A DNA stretch of 64,000 bases, taken from positions 19,867 to 83,866 of the forward strand of contig CAWASR010000018.1 in assembly GCA_963784805.1 (NCBI GenBank), written 5' to 3'. Source of the stretch: Roseiarcus sp963784805 (GTDB lineage: Bacteria > Pseudomonadota > Alphaproteobacteria > Rhizobiales > Beijerinckiaceae). Under the pieces are notes generated by a model. The model worked only from the letters and a program-made list of their open reading frames with translations. It was not told the origin of the DNA and made no database searches. Below, in pieces: positions 46,058 to 55,428 of the stretch. Numbering within the stretch: position 1 is the first letter of the stretch; the number at the start of each line of letters is the position of its first letter. Position numbers and translations under genes: made by a program.

Positions 46058-46453
46058 CGCCTATCCGCGTCGGGGGCCTTCCCGCGGTCGTGCGAAGGTT
46101 TATCATCTTGTCGATCATCGGGGGTTCCTCGCTTGCGTTGACGTTCGCAACCCGACCCTTCCGGAGAATCGCCAATGGCCGCCGCAAGCCGCTCGCTCGC
46201 TACGGCGCTATCGGGAGCGCGCTTCGCGAGCGGCCTGCTCCAACCGAGCTACACCACCAAACGGGACGCGACCGTCCACCAGCTTTTCTCCCGACACGCG
46301 AGAGTCCGCTCCCCAGACTTGACTCTTCATCTAGAAGTTTCTATTTACAACGAAAATTAGCTTAATAGCGTTATAATTGCGTCAGGGAGTTTTGACATTC
46401 ACGCGGTGTCATGGCGACGGCGAACGGCCGGATTGCGGCAGAAAGGCTTTAAG
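46058..46453. other. Unassigned DNA between ISAs1 relic and IS1380 copy B
   Basis: About 400 nt without a recognisable gene. It starts where the ISAs1 homology ends abruptly and becomes AT-rich after 46320. Short open frames have no known motif. Probably a scrambled insertion junction. Confidence 0.4.
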
Positions 46454-48128
46454 CCTAAAATCGGCAGTTGGCTCTGATCGTCGCTCATGAAGCGGGGGGT
46501 GTTTCAATCTGTGGTTGCGTCAAGATGGACATAAGCGCGGCGGCGCGCGCAGGGCGCGGCCTTTGAGGAAGGCTTGAAAGGCGCGGGAGAGGATTTCGCG
46601 CCAACGCTGCCAGGGCGTCAACTGCTCCGCATTTGTGGCCAACCGCCTCAGGAACAGGGCTACCGCTCGAAGCGCCTTTGCGGCGGGAACGGACTTGGCG
46701 TGCGTGCTGGCGATCTTGATCGTCGTTTGTCGCGCATGGCGCACCCGATCGGCGATGGCGTGCAACAACAACGGCCGGCTCGTGATCGCCTCCCGGCGAC
46801 GATCGGGCTCGGCCAAGCGGGTGAAGATGTTCCACCAATCATAAAACAACGCCACGAGGCGGGCCGCCAGACGACAGCGCGCCAGGTCGTGAGCGACGAA
46901 GCCGCCCCAGCCCCATTGGTTCTTCAACTCGTCGAAAACATTCTCTCCATCGCCGCGGTCGCGATAGAGCTGGCCAAAGCTTTCCAGATCCTCGGCGAGC
47001 GTGGTCGCGAGAACCTGATATTCCCACATCTCCTCGCTCGGGCCGATGTCGAGGAAGGCGAGCCGAGGCGGTCCATCCTCGTCCATCGCGGGCGTCGCCA
47101 GCGCGCCTTTCACGCGCCGCCGCAATACGACGACGCGCCGTTGTCGGCTCCAGCCTTGCAATCGAATCTCGGTCTCTTTGGCTTGCCAACCCTGGCCCGA
47201 ATCGGTCCAATCGCTTTGCCCCGAAAGACGCTCGATCGCGCGTTTGACGTTGGCGGTCAGCCGTAACTTGAACAAATACGGCAAAGCGCGCCGCTCGGCT
47301 TCGCCCATGATCCCCTCATTGCCGAAGCCCTTGTCGCCGCGCAAAAGAGAAGGCCAGCAATCGCGCGGCGTTCGATCCAACAGCGCCCACAGGCCAGGCG
47401 CGCTGTGATTGGAAGCGTGCTCGTCGCCCGCGCTCACATCCACCTCGAGAACCCATCGCGTCCCCGCCATCGAATAGGTGTGATAGCAGTGGCCGGGCCG
47501 TCCAGGCTTCTTGGGATCGTAGCCGACCACCGCTCCTTCCTGATGACCGTAGAGCGGCTTCACCGTCGTATCGACGTCGAGTATCCACGGCTCGCTCAAA
47601 AGCGGCTCCACGCAATGGTCGAGATGACCTCGTGGCCAGTTCGCGCCCGCTTCTTCCTCGATCGCCGCGAACGCCCGCCGAACCGCGTCCTCGCTGACGA
47701 TCTTGCTCATGTCGAGAAGCTCGGGCGACACCTGGTCGCTCCGCAGCGCCGCGATATGCGCGTAGCGCTTGTGCCCGGCCAACATCGACAACATCGCCGT
47801 CCCCAGCACGTCGCGCTTCTTGGGCGCGTTCGGACTGGTGTAACGTAGTGGGCAATCCGCCGCCAACGCCTCGAACAGCCCCGCGGTCTTCAGAAAATCG
47901 ATGAAGAACGGCAATTGCCCAAGCCGCGTAAACGCCGCTTCATGATCAAACTCGACCCGAATCGAACCGACGAAAATGTCGACCACGACGCCCACGCCCG
48001 AGGCGCCGGGTTCAACCGGAGATTGTTCACCCGACGGGTGAGCCCCAAAGCGCGCGAAATCCTGTCCCATGCATATGAAAATCAATGATTCCAAGCCCCC
48101 GGAAAACGCCTCAACCGCCGAATATAGG
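46454..48128 (-). mobile_element. IS1380-type element, copy B (1675 bp)
   Basis: Same ends and length as copies A and C but in opposite orientation. Flanking bases (TGAA and CTTA in element orientation) are not repeats. With copy A it forms a 1.7-kb inverted repeat around 46 kb boundaries; recombination between them would invert 43,078-46,453. Confidence 0.85.
46520..48070 (-). CDS. IS1380-type DDE transposase (copy B)
   Basis: Same 516-residue protein as in copies A and C. It carries WILDVD like copy C, and VVGYDPKKPG where A and C have VVGYNPKKPG. All catalytic blocks are intact, so it is probably active. Confidence 0.8.
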   Translation of the reverse strand: MGQDFARFGAHPSGEQSPVEPGASGVGVVVDIFVGSIRVEFDHEAAFTRLGQLPFFIDFLKTAGLFEALAADCPLRYTSPNAPKKRDVLGTAMLSMLAGHKRYAHIAALRSDQVSPELLDMSKIVSEDAVRRAFAAIEEEAGANWPRGHLDHCVEPLLSEPWILDVDTTVKPLYGHQEGAVVGYDPKKPGRPGHCYHTYSMAGTRWVLEVDVSAGDEHASNHSAPGLWALLDRTPRDCWPSLLRGDKGFGNEGIMGEAERRALPYLFKLRLTANVKRAIERLSGQSDWTDSGQGWQAKETEIRLQGWSRQRRVVVLRRRVKGALATPAMDEDGPPRLAFLDIGPSEEMWEYQVLATTLAEDLESFGQLYRDRGDGENVFDELKNQWGWGGFVAHDLARCRLAARLVALFYDWWNIFTRLAEPDRRREAITSRPLLLHAIADRVRHARQTTIKIASTHAKSVPAAKALRAVALFLRRLATNAEQLTPWQRWREILSRAFQAFLKGRALRAPPRLCPS

Positions 48129-48149
48129 TTCAGTATTCGAACCGCTGGC

Positions 48150-48545
48150 GAGCGGTCTCCGTTCGGCGACGTCGTCCCCCTGACCTGCCCCCCCGGTTTT
48201 CATCCAGCCATAACGAGAGCCCGGGTTGATTTGATCCTTCGTGGTCGCCGCTGGCAAGAGGCCGGCGCGCGGAGTGGTCAGGGTTCGCAGCGCGCCGGCC
48301 GGTCTTTCCGGAGAGAGCGCAGGCGTAGTCGGCGGGAGTGACGTAGCCGAGGCTTGAGTGGGGCCGCACCTCGTTGAAGTCCCGCCGCCAGGCTTCCAGA
48401 TTGGCACGGGCGTCCGCCAGGGAGCTGAACAGGGTCTCGTTCAGCAGTTCGTCGCGCAGCTTGCCGCGCCAGCTGATGATCGCGTCCAGCTCGCGCGCGA
48501 CGCGTCGCCCGCCGATCGAGGTGTCGGCCAATGTCTCTAGCAAAT
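48150..48545 (-). pseudogene. IS3-family orfB relic with internal deletion
   Basis: The minus strand reads TLADTSIGGRRVARELDAII, part of an IS3-type DDE core, then jumps directly to LRDELLNETLFSSLADARAN and RRDFNEVRPHSSLGYVTPAD, the C-terminal part. About 50 residues, including the DNGTE-like motif, are missing between. The N terminus is also gone. It borders IS1380 copy B. Confidence 0.65.
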
Positions 48546-48939
48546 CGCGGACCGTGCGACCAAAAAAAGGGCCGCCAACGGAGTAGCGACCCGAAAGCAC
48601 TCGCATTGCGGACTGGGGAAAGGTCCGCAGATTGCAGGGCCGCTCATCTTTGATGACCGAAGCTGGTCCCAAGGCAAGCATGCTCTACCTTCGTCGGCTG
48701 CGATAGAATCGGAATCTACCTACAACTGCCCCACCCCAGACTGACAATCAGCGGCTGTGTTTTGGAAGTCGCAGTCGGTCAAGAGCGCGCCAACCAAGCC
48801 ACGGGACACGATCCACGGCCTCAGAAAAGATCGAGTCGGTTCGGCTGCGGGCCGGCCGCGCAAAAGCATCGGCCGGGTGAGGCTCTCCGGTCGGACGGGT
48901 TTTCCCCGGAAGCCTTGAGGCGGCCGTTGCGGCGTCGTC
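48546..48939. other. Unassigned relic DNA
   Basis: No recognisable gene. Open frames on both strands lack motifs; the sequence lies between an IS3 relic and an MT-A70 relic and is probably debris. Confidence 0.4.
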
Positions 48940-49145
48940 GGGGGGAGCCTCGGGCACCCAAACGTCGCACCCTGGGCAGCGCTGGCGCGCGTTCAGCTCG
49001 ATCCGGGGCACACTTGGGAAATAGCTTTCAATCAGCTCGTAGAAGACTTCAGGCATCTCGGCGTAGCGGCCCACCGGCGCGGTGATCAACGACGACAATT
49101 GCGTGCGGTGCGCGCGGAAACACACGCCGAACCGCTCCATGAGGC
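48940..49145 (-). pseudogene. MT-A70-family adenine methyltransferase, C-terminal relic
   Basis: Minus-strand reading FGVCFRAHRTQLSSLITAPV, then MPEVFYELIESYFPSVPRIE and LNARQRCPGCDVW follows the end of MT-A70 N6-adenine methyltransferases (GxWFRxxHE, xEHSRKPDEFYELIE, ELFARxxRPGW). The catalytic DPPW region is absent and a stretch in the middle is deleted. Such genes are common on phages and genomic islands, so this may be cargo of an older island. Confidence 0.5.
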
Positions 49146-49262
49146 CGACGCCCGGCGCGCCTGCGCCGCTGGAGTCCATGAGTATATTCCGAGATTCCGG
49201 TGACACGCCGTTGTACTGCCCCCGAAAGTGAGACAACGCGAATTGAGTGACAGAGCATGTTA

Positions 49263-50159
49263 GAGTCCGTTTGAAAACGCCTATTCGTGAGCTATTCGCC
49301 TGAGTAGGATGCTTCCGAGGGCGACGTGTATCATGGCTTCGGAACAGTCGATGCGCTCTTCGTAGTCGCGCACGAGGCGGCGCCAGCGCGTCATCCAAGC
49401 GAACGTGCGCTCGACGACCCAGCGGCGCGGGATGACTTCGAAGCCCACGGCGGCGTCGGATCGCTTGACGACCTGGATGGTGAAATCCCGGAAGGCGGCT
49501 CTGTCCATGAGTTGGGTGCGATCATAGGCCCCATCGGCGAACAGATGCTTCAGCCACGGCCAGCGCTTGCGCACACCATCCAGGATCATCTGAGCCCCGG
49601 CGCTGTCGGAGACGTCGGCGGGCGTCAGATTGACCATCAGAAGACGGCCGTCGGTATCGACCGCGATGTGGCGCTTGCGACCCACGATCTTCTTGCCCGC
49701 GTCGTATCCCCTTGTTTTCGCTTCTGGGGCCTTGACCGATTGGCTGTCGACGACGCCCCCGGTCGGGCTCGCTTCGCGTCCCACGCGCTCTCGGTCGAGC
49801 ATCAGCGCGACGTCGTGGATCGTCTGAAACATGAACCGACGGACAAATCGGCGAAACCACCAATACACCGTCTGCCAAGGCGGAAAATCATTCGGCAGCA
49901 TCCGCCATCCCCCGCCCGAACGGGCCATGTAGCGGATCGCGTTCAACACCTCCCGCAAATCAACCTCAATAGGTCGCCCAGCTCTCGATGCACGCGGAAG
50001 AAATGGCTCAATCCGCGCCCATTCCTCGTCGGTCAAGTCGCTCGGATACCGTTTGGTCTTCTTCTCGATCTTGGCCATTCGGCCGCGCGTCGCTGGGGTC
50101 CACATCCCAAGCTTGAATCACGGCTGCAAACCACATTCAACGACTTTTCAAACGGACTC
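49263..50159 (-). mobile_element. IS5-family element (897 bp, complete)
   Basis: Inverted repeats GAGTCCGTTTGAAAA at both ends, with 3-bp target duplications TTA (49260-49262 and 50160-50162). This pattern fits the IS427/IS1031 part of the IS5 family. It has landed just upstream of the IS3 orfA start at 50172. Confidence 0.9.
49281..50078 (-). CDS. IS5-family transposase
   Basis: A 265-residue protein starting MAKIEKKTKRYPSDLTDEEW. Catalytic regions: GGVVDSQSVKAPEAKTRGYD (first Asp), HLFADGAYDRTQLMDRA (second) and RRWVVERTFAWMTRWRRLVR (Glu). All intact. An in-frame ATG at 50105 adds nine residues; ATG 50078 better matches the family. Confidence 0.9.
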   Translation of the reverse strand: MAKIEKKTKRYPSDLTDEEWARIEPFLPRASRAGRPIEVDLREVLNAIRYMARSGGGWRMLPNDFPPWQTVYWWFRRFVRRFMFQTIHDVALMLDRERVGREASPTGGVVDSQSVKAPEAKTRGYDAGKKIVGRKRHIAVDTDGRLLMVNLTPADVSDSAGAQMILDGVRKRWPWLKHLFADGAYDRTQLMDRAAFRDFTIQVVKRSDAAVGFEVIPRRWVVERTFAWMTRWRRLVRDYEERIDCSEAMIHVALGSILLRRIAHE

Positions 50160-50197
50160 TTAGGAGGCTCTATGTCACAGCAAGGGATGCGGACATT

Positions 50198-51610
50198 GGT
50201 CCCGTCGCGACTTGTGTTGGAATTGGCTGGCGCGTCTTCGGGCGACATGAGGCTATCCGCTTATGCGGCGAGGTCAATGGTCTGATCGTCTGGTTTCTCG
50301 GCGAGGGTCTGCCATCCGTCGACCTTGCGCATGGTGATCTGCCCTGAGGCGAGCAGCGCCCAGAACAGCATGGCGGCGGATTCGGCGCAGGGCAGTACGG
50401 TCTGAGTCTTGATCCGGCGCTTGAACTCTTCGTGCAATCGCTCGATCGCGTTCGAGGTTCGGATCGACTTCCATTGGCTCGGCGGAAAGCGCGCGAAGGT
50501 GAAGAGCTTGTCGCCCGCTTCCTCCAGGCTGTCGGCGACGGCGCGGCATTTGAGCCGCCATTTGCGGATGAAGGCCTTGCGCCGGGTCTCGACCTCGCCG
50601 CGCGTCGCGGCGTAGATCATGTCTTTGTAGTCATTCGAGATTTCCTCGTGCAGGCGCTCAGGGGCATGGGCGAGGAGATTGCGATGCTTGTGCACCGTGC
50701 AGCGCTGGACGGCCGTGTCGGGCCACAGCGCCGCCAACGCCCTTTCGAGGCCCGGCGCGCCATCGATAATGACCAGCTCCGGCGTTCGCAATCCGCGCCT
50801 GACGAGATCGTCGAGCAGCGCGCGCCAGGCCGCCTCGCTCTCGCCGCCCATGCTCCTGATCGCAAGCAGCATCTTCTGCCCGTCCGCCCGCACGCCGAGC
50901 GCGACGAGCAACGAGATCGAGGTCGCCTTTCTGTCCAGTCGAACGCGCGCGACCGTGCCGTCGAGGATCAAGCGCACGATCGGCTCCTCGGCGAGCGAGC
51001 GCCCATTCCAGGCATCCCAATCGCCCTTCACCTTGCGCCAGGTCCGGCTGACCACGTCCTTGCCGACCGGACCAGCGAACGCCGCGCCAAGCGCCCGGCG
51101 CACCCGGCGGGTGTTGGTTCCCGAAAGATAGGCCCCGGCGATCAAGACGTCGGCGGCCCGGGTCCGGCGCTGATAGGCGCGAAGCGAACCGCTGCGCCAT
51201 TCGCGCGTCTCGCCGTCGTCCCCCATCAGCCGAGCGCGCGGCACGGCGATCCGCGTCTTGCCGAACGTGCCCGTCAGCGTCCGTTCGCGATGCCCATGGC
51301 GCACCCCCACGACTGACGCCGCCGCGTCCTCGCCCAACTTGCGCCGACCATAGCGCGGACGCGACAACGCCTCGCACAGTTCCTCCTCCAGCATCGTCTC
51401 GATAAAGCCCCGAACGCGGGCGCGGACCCCATCCTCGATCGCGTCGAACCAATCATCGAAAAGCAAACCCTCGGCAGCCGCAGCCGCCTCCTTCGTGGTA
51501 TCCTTCGTCACGGCGTGGTCTCCCTTCCAGCGCGCCAACGCCGGAATCATTTGGGTTGAGCAACCCGGAGACTACGCCAACCCAATTCCAACCACCTCCG
51601 CGACGGGACC
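50198..51610 (-). mobile_element. IS256-family element, copy 2 (1413 bp)
   Basis: Same ends as copy 1 in opposite orientation. Direct repeat CGGACATT (8 bp) flanks it (50190-50197 left, one base removed on the right at 51612-51619), the target size known for IS256. It sits in orfA of an IS3 element; removing it and one repeat restores MRTFSTEFKQ. Confidence 0.88.
50261..51511 (-). CDS. IS256-family transposase (copy 2)
   Basis: Translation is the same as copy 1 (416 residues from GTG 51511), with the intact IS256 signature AVQRCTVHKHRNLLAH. Only a single base difference was noted outside the gene (GACGCG against GACCCG near the right end), so the two copies are recent. Confidence 0.9.
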   Translation of the reverse strand: MTKDTTKEAAAAAEGLLFDDWFDAIEDGVRARVRGFIETMLEEELCEALSRPRYGRRKLGEDAAASVVGVRHGHRERTLTGTFGKTRIAVPRARLMGDDGETREWRSGSLRAYQRRTRAADVLIAGAYLSGTNTRRVRRALGAAFAGPVGKDVVSRTWRKVKGDWDAWNGRSLAEEPIVRLILDGTVARVRLDRKATSISLLVALGVRADGQKMLLAIRSMGGESEAAWRALLDDLVRRGLRTPELVIIDGAPGLERALAALWPDTAVQRCTVHKHRNLLAHAPERLHEEISNDYKDMIYAATRGEVETRRKAFIRKWRLKCRAVADSLEEAGDKLFTFARFPPSQWKSIRTSNAIERLHEEFKRRIKTQTVLPCAESAAMLFWALLASGQITMRKVDGWQTLAEKPDDQTIDLAA

Positions 51611-52375
51611 TCGGACATTTTCGACTGAGTTCAAGCAAGCAGTGATTCTTCGGCTCGAGGCCGGGGAGCGGATAGCGGCTGTCTCGGAGGAGCTGAAGAT
51701 CAGGCGCAAGCTTCTTTACGAGTGGCGGGCGGCCTATCGCAAGCTTGGCGCGGCCGGGCTGAACCGCAAGCGCGGACGTAAGCCGGGCGGCGCTCGCGCC
51801 AGTCCGGACGCTACGCTGGCTCCGCCGGCTCCGCTGTCCGACCTGGCGCGAGCCCAGGCGCGGATCGCCGAACTCGAACGCAAGATCGGCAAGCAGCAGA
51901 TGGACCCCGATTTTTTCGCGAAGCCTTGCGGCTCATCGACGCGCGGGACCGGTCGTCTCGCGCGACGCCATCTACGCGGTCATTGAAGAAATGAGCGCGC
52001 AGGAGGCGCAAGGCGCCCCCTCGATCGAGCACCTGTACCGCTTAAGCGGCGTGTCGCGCGCCGGCTTCTATCGCCTTGGCGAGGTTCGCGCGCCGGAGCG
52101 GACGGAGGCGGATCTGCGCGACAAAATTCAGACGATCGCGCTCGACAATCGCTTCTATGGCTATCGGCGGGTCTGCCGGGACCTCTGGCGCATCCATGGC
52201 CTGAAGGTCAATCACAAGCGTGTCCTTCGCCTCATGCGCGAGGACAATCTGCTCTGCCTGCGCGAAAAGCCGTTCGTTCCCACCACCAACAGCCGGCACG
52301 CGTTCCCGATCGTTCCCAATCTCACGCGCGGCCTTGTCCCGACGGGGCTCGATCAGATCTGGGTCGCCGACATCA

Positions 52376-52705
52376 GTGTGCCGCAGGAAGCGGCGTGAGA
52401 GATGGGGGTTGGCCCCCCGCGATCGACTTGCAGGAGCGGGTTGCAAACCACCGTAAGCGGCGCTGGTCAAAAGCCAGGGTCGTGAGCGTTACGGAAAAGG
52501 CGCTTCAGAGGCGTCAGGTAGGAGACAGGAAGGCGAACACAAGTGAATTGCCGTTCAAGTGTCGAAAGTGCTCAAATGACGTCGAAACCGGCGAGTGATG
52601 TTGCGCCGGGATCAGTCTGGACGATGCCTGCTTACGGACCCGACGGCGTCCGGCATAGAGGCGGCGCGATCCTGTTTCAGGCTCTTGCGTGGAACTGCGG
52701 GATGG
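52376..52705 (+). mobile_element. Group II intron, 5' domain I relic
   Basis: Begins GTGTG, fitting the 5' consensus GTGYG of group II introns, exactly where IS3 orfB homology stops. It folds on paper into stacked hairpins: GCCGC/GCGGC, GGGGG/CCCCC, TTGCA/TGCAA, CCGTAA/TTACGG with CTGG/CCAG inside. A region follows with AAGTGTCGAAAG and GACGTCGAAACCGGCG, resembling domain I of bacterial introns. No reverse transcriptase and no domain V are present; the sequence ends near GTGGAACTGCGGGA. It is a truncated, immobile remnant. Confidence 0.6.
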
Positions 52706-52920
52706 GCTGCCGGCGCGACAGCGTGTTCGTCGAGCGGCTCTGGCGATCGGTGAAGTACGAGGAGGCCTACCTCAAGGCCTACGACACCGTCGCCGAGGCG
52801 CGCGCTTCGCTGAGCCTGTATCTCGACTTTTTCAATCGTCAACGCCCCCATTCGAGCCTTGAGCAGAAGACGTCAGACGAGGCCTACTTCACCCTGCGAC
52901 CAATCGCGGCCGCCGCATGA
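52706..52920 (+). pseudogene. IS3-family orfB C-terminal relic (different subgroup)
   Basis: Reads CRRDSVFVERLWRSVKYEEA, LKAYDTVAEARASLSLYLDF and NRQRPHSSLEQKTSDEAYF to TGA at 52918-52920. The pattern is that of the last 65 residues of an IS3-type transposase, of another subgroup than the orfB upstream. The rest is lost; the intron relic is fused directly to it. Confidence 0.7.
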
Positions 52921-53065
52921 AATTTCCGCCGCCGCATAGGGCTTGGACCTCCGGTCTGGCTACACCCTCCCTCCGTCCCAACCCCTACGCGGCCAGAAGC
53001 ACCTCAAACCCGGCAGATCGACACTTATCGAAACGCGGAAACCGTTCAGATTAACTGGACTGCAC

Positions 53066-54740
53066 CCTATATTCGGCGGTTGAGGCGTTTTCCGGGGGCT
53101 TGGAATCATTGATTTTCATATGCATGGGACAGGATTTCGCGCGCTTTGGGGCTCACCCGTCGGGTGAACAATCTCCGGTTGAACCCGGCGCCTCGGGCGT
53201 GGGCGTCGTGGTCGACATTTTCGTCGGTTCGATTCGGGTCGAGTTTGATCATGAAGCGGCGTTTACGCGGCTTGGGCAATTGCCGTTCTTCATCGATTTT
53301 CTGAAGACCGCGGGGCTGTTCGAGGCGTTGGCGGCGGATTGCCCACTACGTTACACCAGTCCGAACGCGCCCAAGAAGCGCGACGTGCTGGGGACGGCGA
53401 TGTTGTCGATGTTGGCCGGGCACAAGCGCTACGCGCATATCGCGGCGCTGCGGAGCGACCAGGTGTCGCCCGAGCTTCTCGACATGAGCAAGATCGTCAG
53501 CGAGGACGCGGTTCGGCGGGCGTTCGCGGCGATCGAGGAAGAAGCGGGCGCGAACTGGCCACGAGGTCATCTCGACCATTGCGTGGAGCCGCTTTTGAGC
53601 GAGCCGTGGATACTCGACGTCGATACGACGGTGAAGCCGCTCTACGGCCATCAGGAAGGAGCGGTGGTCGGCTACAATCCCAAGAAGCCTGGACGGCCCG
53701 GCCACTGCTATCACACCTATTCGATGGCGGGGACGCGATGGGTTCTCGAGGTGGATGTGAGCGCGGGCGACGAGCACGCTTCCAATCACAGCGCGCCTGG
53801 CCTGTGGGCGCTGTTGGATCGAACGCCGCGCGATTGCTGGCCTTCTCTTTTGCGCGGCGACAAGGGCTTCGGCAATGAGGGGATCATGGGCGAAGCCGAG
53901 CGGCGCGCTTTGCCGTATTTGTTCAAGTTACGGCTGACCGCCAACGTCAAACGCGCGATCGAGCGTCTTTCGGGGCAAAGCGATTGGACCGATTCGGGCC
54001 AGGGTTGGCAAGCCAAAGAGACCGAGATTCGATTGCAAGGCTGGAGCCGACAACGGCGCGTCGTCGTATTGCGGCGGCGCGTGAAAGGCGCGCTGGCGAC
54101 GCCCGCGATGGACGAGGATGGACCGCCTCGGCTCGCCTTCCTCGACATCGGCCCGAGCGAGGAGATGTGGGAATATCAGGTTCTCGCGACCACGCTCGCC
54201 GAGGATCTGGAAAGCTTTGGCCAGCTCTATCGCGACCGCGGCGATGGAGAGAATGTTTTCGACGAGTTGAAGAACCAATGGGGCTGGGGCGGCTTCGTCG
54301 CTCACGACCTGGCGCGCTGTCGTCTGGCGGCCCGCCTCGTGGCGTTGTTTTATGATTGGTGGAACATCTTCACCCGCTTGGCCGAGCCCGATCGTCGCCG
54401 GGAGGCGATCACGAGCCGGCCGTTGTTGTTGCACGCCATCGCCGATCGGGTGCGCCATGCGCGACAAACGACGATCAAGATCGCCAGCACGCACGCCAAG
54501 TCCGTTCCCGCCGCAAAGGCGCTTCGAGCGGTAGCCCTGTTCCTGAGGCGGTTGGCCACAAATGCGGAGCAGTTGACGCCCTGGCAGCGTTGGCGCGAAA
54601 TCCTCTCCCGCGCCTTTCAAGCCTTCCTCAAAGGCCGCGCCCTGCGCGCGCCGCCGCGCTTATGTCCATCTTGACGCAACCACAGATTGAAACACCCCCC
54701 GCTTCATGAGCGACGATCAGAGCCAACTGCCGATTTTAGG
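53066..54740 (+). mobile_element. IS1380-type element, copy C (1675 bp)
   Basis: Same ends, length and orientation as copy A. Left flank GCAC and right flank GTGA do not match; the right flank GTGAA is shared with copy A, hinting that the copies have exchanged ends. Copies A and C are direct repeats 11.7 kb apart, so recombination could delete everything between. Confidence 0.85.
53124..54674 (+). CDS. IS1380-type DDE transposase (copy C)
   Basis: Same 516-residue protein as in copies A and B, with WILDVD and VVGYNPKKPG. All conserved blocks are intact. Start as for copy A, MGQDFARFG. Confidence 0.8.
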   Translation: MGQDFARFGAHPSGEQSPVEPGASGVGVVVDIFVGSIRVEFDHEAAFTRLGQLPFFIDFLKTAGLFEALAADCPLRYTSPNAPKKRDVLGTAMLSMLAGHKRYAHIAALRSDQVSPELLDMSKIVSEDAVRRAFAAIEEEAGANWPRGHLDHCVEPLLSEPWILDVDTTVKPLYGHQEGAVVGYNPKKPGRPGHCYHTYSMAGTRWVLEVDVSAGDEHASNHSAPGLWALLDRTPRDCWPSLLRGDKGFGNEGIMGEAERRALPYLFKLRLTANVKRAIERLSGQSDWTDSGQGWQAKETEIRLQGWSRQRRVVVLRRRVKGALATPAMDEDGPPRLAFLDIGPSEEMWEYQVLATTLAEDLESFGQLYRDRGDGENVFDELKNQWGWGGFVAHDLARCRLAARLVALFYDWWNIFTRLAEPDRRREAITSRPLLLHAIADRVRHARQTTIKIASTHAKSVPAAKALRAVALFLRRLATNAEQLTPWQRWREILSRAFQAFLKGRALRAPPRLCPS

Positions 54741-54963
54741 GTGAATGCTCCCGCTTGTTGACGGATGTCCTGTCGGCGGAGGAATGCCATCGTCGCGAAC
54801 ATAATTTCTATCAATGGCCGGAATTGCGATTAACGGCGCGGCATATAAGGAGCCAGCGAGACGGTCCGCTCAACCTTCGCCATATCACGCTGAGGCTTAA
54901 GCGAACGAAAGGTTACCGAACCTGACGTCGCCACCGTTCCGGAGCTGCCAAGCACCCTGAGAT

Positions 54964-55428
54964 TTAATGGACAGGGTCCAGCACGACCACCGGGATCTCG
55001 CGTTCGGTCCTAAGCTGATAATCGGCATAGGGCGGCCAAAATTCGAGCGCCTCTTTCCAAAGCCGGGTGCGTTCGTCGCCCATTGCAGTCCTCGCCCGTA
55101 CCTTCAGCTTCTTGGTCCCGACCTGTATCTCGACGTCGGGGTTGGCGAGGATATTGCGGTACCACCCAGGGTGTTCGGGCGCGCCGCCCTTCGAGGCGAC
55201 TACGAAGTAACTTTCGCCGTCCGACCCGTAAAACAGCGGGAAGATGAAATTGTCGCCGGACTTGCGGCCCGTGGTGGTCAGCAGCAGCGCCGGCGCCGTG
55301 ATCTCACCCCGTCCCGGCACGTTGATTTTGTACATGTGCCCTTCGGTTCCGCCGCTGGCGATATAGCGGTTGGCGTGTTTAACCATCCAGTCCGGCAGGT
55401 TCGGAGCGAGTTTCGCTTCACCCATCAT
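54964..55428 (-). CDS. Deazaflavin (F420)-dependent nitroreductase family protein (Ddn-like)
   Basis: A 154-residue split-barrel protein of the FDOR-A type: PALLLTTTGRKSGDNFIFPL contacts the deazaflavin, YFVVASKGGAPEHPGWYRNI is the phosphate/glutamate-tail site, and NPDVEIQVGTKKLKVRAR closes the barrel. In mycobacteria these enzymes use F420H2 to reduce quinones, nitro compounds or enones. The N-terminal amphipathic stretch LPDWMVKHANRYIAS is usual. It lies 3 kb from the F420 biosynthesis genes, so the cofactor is available. The natural substrate is unknown. It is intact although surrounded by insertion debris. Confidence 0.88.
   Translation of the reverse strand: MMGEAKLAPNLPDWMVKHANRYIASGGTEGHMYKINVPGRGEITAPALLLTTTGRKSGDNFIFPLFYGSDGESYFVVASKGGAPEHPGWYRNILANPDVEIQVGTKKLKVRARTAMGDERTRLWKEALEFWPPYADYQLRTEREIPVVVLDPVH

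Larger units (their letters stand above)
50172..52375 (+). pseudogene. IS3-family orfA/orfB, interrupted by IS256 copy 2 and cut by an intron relic
   Basis: orfA starts at ATG 50172 (after GGAGG) with MSQQGMRT, is broken by IS256 copy 2 (50198-51610) and resumes FSTEFKQAVILRLEAGERIA, a HTH, then ARIAELERKIGKQQMD (leucine-zipper-like). orfB starts near 51991 with MSAQEAQGAPSIEHLYRLSG and continues through RFYGYRRVCRDLWRIHG and HKRVLRLMREDNLLCLREKP to GLDQIWVADI, the start of the DDE domain, where a group II intron-like sequence begins. The rest of orfB is missing. Confidence 0.75.

Noticed and set aside
46090..46365. Arg-rich open frames read as a small protein or IS5 tail
   Set aside because: No motif in any frame agrees with a known transposase; likely junction debris.
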